DNA of 64,000 nucleotides, from positions 3,039,093 through 3,103,092 of the forward strand of contig PCDI01000005.1 of the NCBI GenBank assembly GCA_002778195.1. The letters are read 5' to 3'. Below, piece after piece: positions 55,311-64,000 of the stretch (position 1 is its first letter; every line of letters begins with the position of its first letter). The notes under the pieces were generated by a model. The model was not told the DNA's origin, ran no database searches, and worked only from the letters and a program-made list of their open reading frames with translations. The position numbers were made by a program, and so were the translations under genes. Source of the DNA: Raffaelea ambrosiae (taxonomy: Eukaryota; Ascomycota; Sordariomycetes; Ophiostomatales; Ophiostomataceae).

Positions 55311-58300
55311 ATGAATACCGCTGCGCCCCCGTTCACACCGCTCGAGTCGCTCCTGTTGTTCCAGTCCATCCTGCAGTATGGCATCGGCGCCGACGCGTTT
55401 GCACAGATCTCTGCGAAGCTCCAGAACAACAGCTTCGTCCAAAGCGACACCAGCTACGATGCCAGCCGGCTGAGCTCCGAGTCCCTGCAGCAGCTGTTTC
55501 TGCATCTGCTGCAGGACGAGCTGCGCTTCGAGCAGCATGCCCCCGCCGGCCACCTCCCCGCGCCGACCACGCCCGCTGATGCCGGCGGCGGCGGCGGCGC
55601 GACGGCCCCGGGCAGCCTGTCCCCGACCTCGAAGAAGCGGAAACTCGCCAAGCCGTCCCTGTCGACGATGAAGGATGCCATTGCCCACGCCGACAAACTG
55701 CCCATTCTTGTTGAGCGCCTCTACGCCCGATACAGGGACTACGTCGTTGGATCGATCCGCGAGGAGGAGCGGGAGGCCGAGCGCATCCGGGACGAGATCC
55801 GCCTGCTGGAGAGCCAGGAGCTGGAGGCTGCTCGGCGCGCTGCCACTCTGCAGCCCTCTGCCTCGCCAGGCGCGGCAGCCGGAAGCACGTCTGTGCCACC
55901 AGCTGCCAACGGCCAGACGCCCGCCCCGACTCCGTCTGTGTCGACGCCCCCCTCCCACCTGCCACCAGCTGCCGCGGCCAAGCCGTCCAGCGACACACCG
56001 GCCGTGCTTCCTCCGACTTTGGCTGCATCCGCAGCGGCCAAAAGCAGCCCACACCCTCCCACGACGGCACCACAACGAAACGCCATCCCTCAACCTGTTG
56101 CTGCAGCGGGCGCGCGCCCTGCTGCTTCCCCAGCAACTGGCCTTCCAAAGACCGTCGCACCGGGCCCACAGAACGGGGCGACGGTTCCTCAGACTGCCGC
56201 TCTACAACGTGCCCAACAGGCACAGCAAGCCCAACAGGCACAGCAAGCCCAACAGGCGCAACAAGCGCAACAAGCGCAGCAGGCACAACGAGCGCAGCAG
56301 GCGCAGCAGGCACAACGAGCGCAGCAGGCACAACAAGCGCAGAAGGCACAACAAGCGCAGAAGGCACAACAAGCGCAGCAGGCACAAAAAGCGCAGCAAG
56401 TGCAGCAGGCACAGCAAGCGCAGCAGGCACAGCAAGCGCAGCAGGCACAACAAGCGCAGCAGGCGCAACAGGCGCTACAAGCTCAGAGGGTCCAGCAGGC
56501 ACAACAAGCCCAACACGCACTACAAGCCCAACACGCACAGCAAGCCCAACAGGCGCAACAAACCCAGCAGACACAACAACCACACGCAGCGCCGTTGCCG
56601 AAGCTCGAGCCTGCCCCCGCAAGGCCTGGCGTGCAACATCCAACTGCCCCGCAAGCGCAGACATTGTTGCCCGCTTCTCAAGTGCCAGCCGCTGCTTGTC
56701 CGGCCGGACAGGGCCTGTCTGCTACGACGACGGCACCCGGAAAGCTGCCGGGACAGGCTGCTCCTGGTCTGCCACATCCAAACAACGCGACCGCCGCGCA
56801 CCCCCAAGCACCTTTGCAACCTCAGCGCCCCGTTCCGGCGCAGCAGGGATTGTCATTGCATACCGCTGGTCCAGCTTCGCAGACGGCGCCAGCAGCAGTC
56901 CAAACACCCCCAACCGCAACTACGGCAGACAAATTGCCAACACCAGTCTCGGGCAACCTGGCTCCTCATCCTCCCAAGAAACTTCCACAATCTGCCCCCG
57001 CACACCCCCAGGCACGCACAGAAAGTCAGCATGCGCCGTCTCCTGCTGCTGCGACACCGACAGTGGCTTCTTCTGCTCTACCACAGACAGCCGCAGCCTC
57101 CAAGCCCGAGCACAAGGGACCTGCCGGCCACCCACCCCCGCCTGCAGCAAGTTCCGTGCAGCCACCCACAGCTGCCCCGGCTGGCTTGCCGCACAGCATA
57201 TCCAACCGCCCGCTGTTGCCCGAGCATGTTGCTGTGAAGACACCCGCTTCCGGAACCCCAACGCCAACCCAGTCGCCTCGGCCGATTTTGCCGCACACCC
57301 CGGTGCATGCGGTGAGTGCCGGGTTTATTCCTCGCGGCAGCGGCACCCGATGGAAGCACAGCGAGCCGACGCCATCTACCCCAGGGCCCGAGGCTGGTGA
57401 TATGGACAGTCCTGCTTATGAGCCCCTTAGCCCCGTTCCCCCTTCCAGGACTGCCGACGAGGCCAAGCACGCAACGGACGATGCACTGGGACCGGCTGCT
57501 CACTTGAGAAACTCGCGGCCTTCTAAGCGACAGCCGTTGTCGAAGACTGCACCGAAGGCCGAAGTGCCGACAAGCCGACCACGGGGGAGGCCGCCGCGGC
57601 ACCCCCGGCACGAAGACGCAGGCATGGACGACGACGCCCATACCAAGGTCAAAGACGAAGTCGCTACACCGGCGACTATCGACGATACCGAGGAGACGGC
57701 GACAGAAGATGGCGGCCGTGCCAATGAAGATACGCATAGTTCGCCGAGACCCCCGCGGGCGTTGAAGCGGAAACGGGACGAATCTGTTGAGTTCCAGTCT
57801 CCGCGGAAGTTTCCTTCGAAGCCCCGCGCCCGCGTGGCCGAAACGCCTATTCCGCCTACGCATGTGCTCTGGATGCGTGGGTTCCCGAAGATCAGTGCTT
57901 CTGCTTTGGACCAGATCAGCAGCCATCGACATGCCAACATGTTTGCGCACAAGATTCGTGATCGCGATGCCCCGGGCTACGACAGCATTGTGCGGCACCC
58001 CGTGGACCTCAAGTCTATCCGGATGGCCATCTCGCAGGGCAACAAAGCGGCCATGGCCGCTGTTGCCCTGTTGCCAGATGTGGAGCACTCTGCTAGTAGC
58101 GTGTGGCTACCCATCAGCGAGGACTTGGTGCCGCCAAAGGGCATTGTCAACAGCAGCCAGCTGGAATGCGAACTCGTCCACATGTTTGCGAACGCCATCA
58201 TGTACAACCCCGACTCCCATCGTGGGCCGGGTCCTAGTTTCATGTTGCACGAACACGCAGAAGAGGACACCGGTGCGGCCGATTCCGGAGGGAACCCTCG

Positions 58301-58595
58301 TTATAAGGTCGACGAGGACGGTGTCGTCAACGACACCCGTGACATGTATGTCGAGGTGGAAAAGCTTCTTAGTGACATGCGGTCTGCCGAGAAGCAGAGT
58401 GTTCCCCCGCCACCGCCTGATGCGAAAGGCATCGGAATGCACCCGGACGCCGAAGACCAAGCCATGACCGACGACGACGCGGATGAGCATCATGCCGGCA
58501 ACGATGGCCACAACGACGATGTGCCAGGGCACGCAACTGACAATGAAGATGGCGGCACTAGCAAACGCAGGCGTACTACTCGGGCCCAGCAGTGA
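55311..58595 (+). CDS. Bromodomain protein with long Gln-Ala repeat (Bdc1/BRD8-like, possible NuA4 subunit)
   Basis: A single exon of 1094 aa from the ATG at 55311 (MNTAAPPFTPLESLLLFQSI). Residues 1-185 hold conserved helical segments and a basic KKRK patch. About residues 297-425 form an AQQAQQ repeat. A long P/T/A-rich disordered stretch follows, then an AT-hook-like RPRGRPPR near 760. Residues 850-1020 match a bromodomain (ANMFAHKIRDRDAPGYDSIVRHPVDLKSIR ... ELVHMFANAIMYNPDSH), including the NPDSH loop where the acetyl-lysine-binding Asn sits. The domain carries an insert between the ZA loop and helix B. The layout fits fungal Bdc1/BRD8 proteins of the NuA4 acetyltransferase complex. The bromodomain is certain; NuA4 membership is inference. 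Confidence 0.85.
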   Translation: MNTAAPPFTPLESLLLFQSILQYGIGADAFAQISAKLQNNSFVQSDTSYDASRLSSESLQQLFLHLLQDELRFEQHAPAGHLPAPTTPADAGGGGGATAPGSLSPTSKKRKLAKPSLSTMKDAIAHADKLPILVERLYARYRDYVVGSIREEEREAERIRDEIRLLESQELEAARRAATLQPSASPGAAAGSTSVPPAANGQTPAPTPSVSTPPSHLPPAAAAKPSSDTPAVLPPTLAASAAAKSSPHPPTTAPQRNAIPQPVAAAGARPAASPATGLPKTVAPGPQNGATVPQTAALQRAQQAQQAQQAQQAQQAQQAQQAQQAQRAQQAQQAQRAQQAQQAQKAQQAQKAQQAQQAQKAQQVQQAQQAQQAQQAQQAQQAQQAQQALQAQRVQQAQQAQHALQAQHAQQAQQAQQTQQTQQPHAAPLPKLEPAPARPGVQHPTAPQAQTLLPASQVPAAACPAGQGLSATTTAPGKLPGQAAPGLPHPNNATAAHPQAPLQPQRPVPAQQGLSLHTAGPASQTAPAAVQTPPTATTADKLPTPVSGNLAPHPPKKLPQSAPAHPQARTESQHAPSPAAATPTVASSALPQTAAASKPEHKGPAGHPPPPAASSVQPPTAAPAGLPHSISNRPLLPEHVAVKTPASGTPTPTQSPRPILPHTPVHAVSAGFIPRGSGTRWKHSEPTPSTPGPEAGDMDSPAYEPLSPVPPSRTADEAKHATDDALGPAAHLRNSRPSKRQPLSKTAPKAEVPTSRPRGRPPRHPRHEDAGMDDDAHTKVKDEVATPATIDDTEETATEDGGRANEDTHSSPRPPRALKRKRDESVEFQSPRKFPSKPRARVAETPIPPTHVLWMRGFPKISASALDQISSHRHANMFAHKIRDRDAPGYDSIVRHPVDLKSIRMAISQGNKAAMAAVALLPDVEHSASSVWLPISEDLVPPKGIVNSSQLECELVHMFANAIMYNPDSHRGPGPSFMLHEHAEEDTGAADSGGNPRYKVDEDGVVNDTRDMYVEVEKLLSDMRSAEKQSVPPPPPDAKGIGMHPDAEDQAMTDDDADEHHAGNDGHNDDVPGHATDNEDGGTSKRRRTTRAQQ
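56203..56585. repeat. CAACAAGCG/CAGCAGGCA coding repeat (Q-Q-A)
   Basis: About 40 nonanucleotide units encode QQA with occasional K, R, V or L substitutions. The reverse strand is also free of stops (Leu/Cys-rich) over the same span, purely as a by-product of the repeat. Confidence 0.9.
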
Positions 58596-58809
58596 TGGTA
58601 TCCAGAGTACGCCTCCTGTTGCCGGGGGGAGGGTTGGAGGGGGTATTTGTTACATTCAGAATTGTTTCTATACATACTTAATAATATCCCAGTTTTTTTT
58701 TCCCCACCGAATGATCCCCCTTCTAACTACGATGAAGCTGCAGGCTGGTCTCGGTCTCCCGCCCATCTTTGTTTCCCAAAACTGTCTTGTAGACGTACGC
58801 ACATACAGG
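58596..58809. other. Short convergent 3' spacer
   Basis: 214 bases between two convergent stops, T-rich in the middle. Nothing else is seen. Confidence 0.6.
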
Positions 58810-60368
58810 TCATGAACTCTCCCGCAAATATTTGGCTGCCTGGCCCAGGAAGTCACCAGACTTGTGGTAGCAGACCCTGTTGCCCTTGGCATCCTTGACG
58901 GCCTCGAGAATGGCCGAGTCGTACTCTTTGCGGGTGTAGGAGTCCCTGGCGGGCACCTTGAGCGATTGGAGCGCCTTTTGCTCCTCGGAAGGCAGCGTGC
59001 TGCAGTACGCCAAGAAGTTGTCAATGGCCGAGATGGTCGGCGTGGCGTGGGCCGACTGGTCCTCGAGCATGACCTTGCTCAGCGCGGCCAGGCGCTCAAT
59101 GGTGTCGGGGCGCACGCCGCTTTTGAGCTGGCTCTGCTCGAGCGCCATGGGCCGCAGGCGGCTGCCCAGCGGGTGGTGCAGGATCTGGTGGACGTCCTGC
59201 TCGGAGAACATGTCTTTGGTCAGCGGGTTGCGCATAACGCCGTTGTTGGCGGTCAGCGCGTCGGCCAGCTCGGACATGTCCCAGGCATAGTTGTCGTCGG
59301 TGACCACCAGGTTGGCCGGCGGGATGTCGGCCACGTCGTCGCCCAGCATCGTCTCGCTGTTGGCATACGTCTTGCCGTGGTGCACCAGCTGGTGCTCGAC
59401 CCTTCGCATGGCCGTGGAGCCAAGCTCGGCCAGCTCCGGCGGCAGCATGGCGTCCAGCAGCGTCTGCCGCTGCAGCAGGCGCTTCCGCACCACGTCCGTG
59501 GGTGGCCTGCCCATCTGGTCTTCGTCGAGCGCCCACCGCGCCACCTGGACAAAGTCGTCAACCACAAGCTGCAGGCACTGCTGGCGGTCGCCGGCCAGCT
59601 CACGCACCAGCTGGCGGATGGGCCGCGGCAGGGGCGGCATGACCGCCAGGCTGATGAAGCCCCCCTTGATGTTGCGCGTGTCCTCGACCACCTCTCTCCT
59701 GTCCGCCAGCAGCCCGGTCGGTTCTAGGACGGCCAGGTCGTGGTCCAGCTCGGAGGCCCGTGCCATCAAGCTGGTGTATTTGCGCTCCAAGTCGGCCTCG
59801 ATCTGCTGCCTCTCCGTGTTCGACTGGATGGCGGGGCCGACCCGGATGGCGCGCTGGGCGCGCTTGGCAGACGTGCCAGGATCCAGCGGCTTGGACGAGG
59901 GCGGCTGCTTGCGGGCTATCTGGGAGGGGGTTGCCGTCGAGGTCGAGCTGGCAGAGCTCGAAACTGGCTGGGCCGTGGAGCGCCTGGATCTCGGAGACGG
60001 CTCCATCCTGTCCACAAACGCTCTGGCTGCTGGGTGTGACGGGTCTTGTTCCAGGATGTCCTGTGCCACGCCGAGGGCCATTTCTAACCCATCTAGATGT
60101 TAGTAAAAAGGGACATTGGATTCACAGAAACGATTCAATAGACAACAAAGGAGAGAGACGACGCACGGCCATCCCCCAGTTGCTGCCACTGCTCGAGGAT
60201 GAGCTCTTGAATGACGACATTCCTGTGGCCAGCCTCTCTGTCCAGGAGCTCGTAGAGCTCGTTGAGAAACCCGCGGTCTCCGTCCGAATGGGACGAAGAG
60301 GCGCCTGACACGGCAGCAGCAGAACCAGTCTTTGGCTTTGTCTTGCTGTTCCGCTTAAAACCCAGCAT
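58810..60368 (-). CDS. Conserved fungal protein, function unknown
   Basis: Two exons, 60368-60167 and 60083-58810, give 491 aa. The 83-nt intron has donor GTGCGT, a perfect TACTAAC branch site and acceptor TTAG, and joins QQLGDG to QMALGVAQ. Residues 20-95 are helical, with a TPR-like pair (FLNELYELLDREAGHRNVV; ALGVAQDILEQDPSHPAARAF). A Ser/Pro/Thr-rich linker follows, then a helical middle that starts ERQQIEADLERKYTSLMARA. The C-terminal third (NNGVMRNPLTKDMFSEQDV, HPLGSRLRPM) is faintly U-box-like in its order of hydrophobic and Pro residues, but I would not call it one. No signal peptide or membrane segment. The sequence looks well ordered and so is probably a conserved gene. Confidence 0.75.
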
Positions 60369-61080
60369 GTCGACGGTGACTTTTCAGGGGAGGAAAAATA
60401 GAAGAGAAAACGAAGAAAATAAAAAATCGAACTTGAGAAATGCAACAGTCCGTTTGTCAAATTTCGTCAAATGATTTTCCTGCCAGACGGCTTTCCTGGC
60501 CACCTTTGTCGGCTCTGTTCTTCCAATTGCCCTTCTCGTAATATCAAGACCCTCGCGATGACTGGCAGGCGGGCCCCACCCACAGCCTGGCTGTGGTCAA
60601 ACGAGGCGTTCTTAGACCAGAAGAGCCCCCCCCCCCCCCCCGGGATTGTACAGTGCGACCCATATACGGTGCACGGTGAAGCGTCTGCGCCTTTCGACCC
60701 GGCATGCCACTCCGGTGTGCGCTGGGCCTTGGCTGTGTTCTTGTTTCCAGTTGTCAGCAGTCGCCTTTCCCTAGCGAGGCTGACCGAGCGCCTTTGCGAG
60801 GTCGGTCTTGCGGAATCTGGAAGGCCGAGTGTTTGCTGCCTTCGTTCCCTTCGACTCTGCCCTTCGTCTGCCTGCATTTTGTCTGGAGGGCAACCTGAGC
60901 ATGCATTCACACTCTTCCGTGTTACTCATCTGGTTCGTGTAAACGGCTCTATTCCTGAGGTGTGACAAGGGCCCTTGGACCCTTTTGTTTCGCTGGCCAT
61001 CCTCGTCTGCCACCCAGCAACAAGGGACTTCGACGCCGGCCCATCCAGCCATCAACAGATCACCAACACTCTCGACGGCC
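60369..61080. other. Divergent promoter region
   Basis: 712 bases between two divergent genes, with a C16 run near 60626-60641. The frame of the downstream gene is open from 60943. No gene or motif could be supported. Confidence 0.4.
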
Positions 61081-64000
61081 ATGCCATTCGTCAATATCAG
61101 CAGGGCACGGACAGCACGGACAGCATGGCACCGGGCGCTCCTTGCCGGCCAGGTGGCCAAGAGGCTGCTAGAAGACGGCACCCTGCAAGAGTTTCCGCCA
61201 TCCATCCTGCAACTGACGACAGAGTACCGGCAGCGCAAGAAACTTGAGCCCAACTCGGACAGCTGTGACAAGCACCTGCATGATCTGGTCTGCGAGCACG
61301 TACAGCACGAATACGGGAGCGTGGAGGTGGCCATTCTCGCCTGCCTGTCGGAATTATCGCCATTTACGGCACAAAATGCGCTCATTTCTCTCCGGCGCGA
61401 CGGGCAGCCCGACCCCAGCTACAGCAAATACCTCCGCTGTCTGATTGCTGCCCACGGCATTATGCCCGCCTATGTTTCCGAGAAGGAGGCCCAGGTTGCC
61501 GCCTATCTGCTCCAAATACGGCTGGGCTATGCCGACCCTCTCGCCATCGTCAGGAGCATGGTGGCCACTCTAGCGACGATCCCCAGCTCGCATATGCTGC
61601 CGCCGTGGTACATCAACAGCCTCCTCATCTTCTGCCGGATTCCCGAGTCCTACGACATGGTCTTCAGCGGGCTCCAGAGCAGGGGGAAGTTTGCCAGCCT
61701 GTACAGAAGCATCTCGTGGACCGAGCAGTATCTTTCGCCGCAGCAGTGCCCGCTGGCACGGGATGTACTGCTGGCGCAAATTCCACAGCTCCGTCTGTGG
61801 TTGACGTGGAAGCCGGACGAGACGGTACTGCAGCAATGGGAAGACTGCAGCTTTACGCCAGAGCAGATGCTGAAGCTGAAGCCCGTCTTTGAGCTGGAAG
61901 GACCAGACACCACCGGCGCGGGCAAGCCGACGTTCAAAGACGCCAAGCCCGCTTGCTACCGCGACCTTGCCGTCAGCCCCGAGAGCCCCGACTTGGTCCT
62001 CCGGCTTCTTCAGCTCTTTGCCGACGTGGTCCAGATTGGCCCGTCGGCGATCAACCTGTTCATCGAGGTGTGCATCGAGAACGCCGTCACCGACGACTTG
62101 CTCGGCTTCTGCAACAAGCTGGCACAGACCGGGAGCGACGAGAGCTGCCAGGTGGCGCTGGAGATCATTGGTGTCCTCGCACCCGAGTCCAGTGTCGCCA
62201 TGAATCTGGTGGCTCTGGCCAGCGTCGTTCCTGCCTTGGAGGCGGACTTGGTCCTTCGGAAAACCTTTGCTTGCTCTGTCCCGGAGGCTGTCGTCACGAC
62301 CATGGAGAATGCCCAGAGCCAGTACCGCATGCAGCTTTCTGGGAATCACGACCTCGGCCACAGCCTCGGCAGCGGGATCCAGGTCCTGGGGAGCGCGGTC
62401 ATGCGCTCGTCGTGGCTGCGCTCGGCCCTGCCAGCCGAGTTCCTCGCGGGGGTCGGCCGGTTGCCCACAGACACGTTCTTCCGGGACATCATGGCTCGGC
62501 TCGCATATCCGGTCGCGCCAGAGACCGAGCAAACACTGAAGTCGTATCTGTCCGCAGCGCTCGGTGGAACAGCAGACCCGGACACGGTCCAGTCTCTCAA
62601 GGCTGCCGTCGAGGCCGAGCAGGAGTTCTGGGTGACCTACGACGACGCGGAGCGGAACCGCCTCTCTGCCGTCATCCGCATGCTGCCCTGTGCTCGGAAT
62701 GCCGGCTTTCTCGGGGCCTGCCAGCAGCGGATCCAGGTGGAAGACCCGGTGTTGCTGCGCGACCTGCAAAGGCTGATGGAGCGAGACAGCAACATGTCGT
62801 GTGTCGACATCCTGCGCATCCTCGGACGGCGCCTCGAAATCCCCTGCGAAGTGCACCACGTGTGGGTCTCGCTGGCGTTCCTCGTGCTGCAGCAGCGGGC
62901 CGACGAGATTCTCGCGTGGGCATGCGACCACCTGACGGTCACGGCGTGGTTCCAATGGATGGCCGACATCGACACGGTCTTTGGCGGCCGCGAGGAGAAG
63001 CCGCTGCTGACCGCGGCTCTGGGTTTCACCGAGGAGAGACAGGAGTGGTGGTCAAAGCTGCAGCAGGAGGACTACCGAGCGAGCGTGGAGCTGCTCGACC
63101 AGCTGCAGCGGCAGAAGAGCGGCGGTCGGGCCTCGATGCGGTGGCTCTACCTCCAGGAGATCCCGCAGACGGCCGCATTCCTCGATGTGGTGGCCGGACG
63201 GCGAACGCTGGACGACGACTGCCGCCCGATCATCATGGCCTTCTTCCGGCCCACGCCCGAGGCCATCACGGCCTTCTGCCGCCATTTTTATCCGGAGAGC
63301 GGGAGCAGCGAAGGCTACCGCGTGGCGTCGCGCAAGATCCTGGAGCGTCTCTTCCATCCACGCCGCCCCTGGCCCGCGTGTGCCACGCAGGCCTACGTTG
63401 CGGCGTGGATGGGCCACAGCCGCTTGACCGCGGTCGACAAGGCGAGGCTCGCCGCGCTGGCCGAGCTCGTCGGCGTCGTTCCGCTGCTGAACGCCCCGGG
63501 CCTGGACGTGATCCGGGCACACGTACTCCAGGACTACGAGGGCGTCATCGAGGAGGCCCGGGACGTCGAGGCTCTGCGGATCCAGCTCAGCCGCCACAGC
63601 GACAGCAGGACGAATGCTCTGGTGGAGCGGATGGGGATGCAGGGGGTGCAACCCTACATCGACCCCGCCATCCCGGGGAGGCTCACGGACGCGATCGAGT
63701 GCGTGGGGGTCAAGGAGTACGAGCTCTGCTTCCCGCTGACGCACATCCGCGGCCACGACCGCAAGGCGCGCGGCATCGGCAGCGACATGTTCCCGATGCT
63801 GATCGTGCGCGTCACGCTGGACGGCGACCCCAGCACGCACGGCTTCTGCATCCACCTGACGCTGCCCGAGAAGATCGGAGGACAGACCCAGGGGGGGGGG
63901 GATGATACTGGTCGACCGCAGCAGCAACAGCAGCAGCAGGCGCTGCTCAAGCCGAGCCACACATACTGGCGGCCACAGCAGCAGGCGGGCCGCACGAAGC
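61081..64000 (+). CDS. Large unrecognised protein, 3' end outside window
   Basis: One frame stays open from the ATG at 61081 to the window edge, at least 973 codons without a stop. The start reads MPFVNISRARTARTAWHRAL. The sequence is rich in Leu/Ala helices with regular spacing (LIAAHGIMPAYVSEKEAQVAAYLLQ), suggesting an alpha-solenoid or helical repeat. The last part (ELCFPLTHIRGHDRKARGIGSDMFPMLIVRVTL) looks globular. A G11 run at 63891-63901 lies in frame: two bases fewer or one more would give an immediate TGA. It is followed by a short polyQ. A 461-codon antisense frame at 61570-62955 is judged a shadow. I cannot assign a family; an upstream exon is possible. Confidence 0.7.
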   Translation, partial: MPFVNISRARTARTAWHRALLAGQVAKRLLEDGTLQEFPPSILQLTTEYRQRKKLEPNSDSCDKHLHDLVCEHVQHEYGSVEVAILACLSELSPFTAQNALISLRRDGQPDPSYSKYLRCLIAAHGIMPAYVSEKEAQVAAYLLQIRLGYADPLAIVRSMVATLATIPSSHMLPPWYINSLLIFCRIPESYDMVFSGLQSRGKFASLYRSISWTEQYLSPQQCPLARDVLLAQIPQLRLWLTWKPDETVLQQWEDCSFTPEQMLKLKPVFELEGPDTTGAGKPTFKDAKPACYRDLAVSPESPDLVLRLLQLFADVVQIGPSAINLFIEVCIENAVTDDLLGFCNKLAQTGSDESCQVALEIIGVLAPESSVAMNLVALASVVPALEADLVLRKTFACSVPEAVVTTMENAQSQYRMQLSGNHDLGHSLGSGIQVLGSAVMRSSWLRSALPAEFLAGVGRLPTDTFFRDIMARLAYPVAPETEQTLKSYLSAALGGTADPDTVQSLKAAVEAEQEFWVTYDDAERNRLSAVIRMLPCARNAGFLGACQQRIQVEDPVLLRDLQRLMERDSNMSCVDILRILGRRLEIPCEVHHVWVSLAFLVLQQRADEILAWACDHLTVTAWFQWMADIDTVFGGREEKPLLTAALGFTEERQEWWSKLQQEDYRASVELLDQLQRQKSGGRASMRWLYLQEIPQTAAFLDVVAGRRTLDDDCRPIIMAFFRPTPEAITAFCRHFYPESGSSEGYRVASRKILERLFHPRRPWPACATQAYVAAWMGHSRLTAVDKARLAALAELVGVVPLLNAPGLDVIRAHVLQDYEGVIEEARDVEALRIQLSRHSDSRTNALVERMGMQGVQPYIDPAIPGRLTDAIECVGVKEYELCFPLTHIRGHDRKARGIGSDMFPMLIVRVTLDGDPSTHGFCIHLTLPEKIGGQTQGGGDDTGRPQQQQQQQALLKPSHTYWRPQQQAGRTK

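Noticed and set aside
54585..56093. 502-codon minus-strand frame across the sequence gap
   Set aside because: It runs through 64 Ns, so its continuity is artificial, and it is antisense to the bromodomain gene.
61570..62955. 461-codon minus-strand frame within the last gene
   Set aside because: The plus-strand frame is longer and better ordered; the minus frame is Arg/His/Gln-rich and unlike any family.

Overview
This window is nuclear DNA from a filamentous ascomycete (Pezizomycotina, most likely a Sordariomycete). The basis is short 55-170 nt introns with GTRNGY-type donors and CAG/TAG acceptors, GC-rich third codon positions, low-complexity Q, S, P and D/E tracts inside otherwise conserved proteins, and the gene families present. 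It is a draft assembly: one 64-base N gap lies at 55096-55159, one N at 8441, and many G or C homopolymers occur. I see 18 protein-coding genes, the first and last cut by the window edges. I found no convincing tRNA, rRNA, transposon or CRISPR-like array.

Layout. 1-5 kb: the 3' part of an Scd6/Sum2/LSM14 mRNP protein, convergent with the snoRNP assembly factor BCD1. 5-8 kb: a three-exon DENN-domain protein. 8-13 kb: about 5.3 kb without a supportable gene. 13-18.4 kb: a kinesin-4-like motor. 18.4-22.5 kb: a second gene-poor stretch. 22.5-29 kb: EME1 (nuclease partner of Mus81), a LicD/Mnn4-like secretory protein and a ubiquitin-like/WLM metalloprotease. 30-34 kb: the four-exon ERD2 (H/KDEL receptor) and a single-pass membrane protein with a Q/S-rich ectodomain. 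35-39 kb: a zinc-finger transcription factor combining a Zn2Cys6-like and a C2H2 finger. 39-41 kb: a membrane-anchored histidine-phosphatase-fold protein that lacks its catalytic residues. 42.8-49 kb: THR4 (threonine synthase) divergent from LHS1 (ER Hsp70/GRP170). 50.5-53.4 kb: an aspartic protease and a small coiled-coil protein. 55.3-58.6 kb: a bromodomain protein with a long Q/A repeat. 58.8-64 kb: two fungal proteins I could not name, the last open at the window edge.

The genes are housekeeping and cell-biology genes, with no biosynthetic cluster or operon-like logic. Several belong to the secretory pathway: ERD2, LHS1 (which ends in HEEL, a candidate ERD2 ligand), the LicD-like protein, the protease, and two membrane proteins with signal peptides.

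The most unusual signals are: an 8-mer, ACATAGTA/TACTATGT, found at least 14 times and only between genes; a 14-bp palindrome upstream of BCD1; paired CACGTG sites upstream of EME1; three near-consensus Gcn4/CPC1 sites upstream of THR4; the pseudo-phosphatase; and the unnamed large protein at the right edge. I did not find an obviously new multi-gene system.
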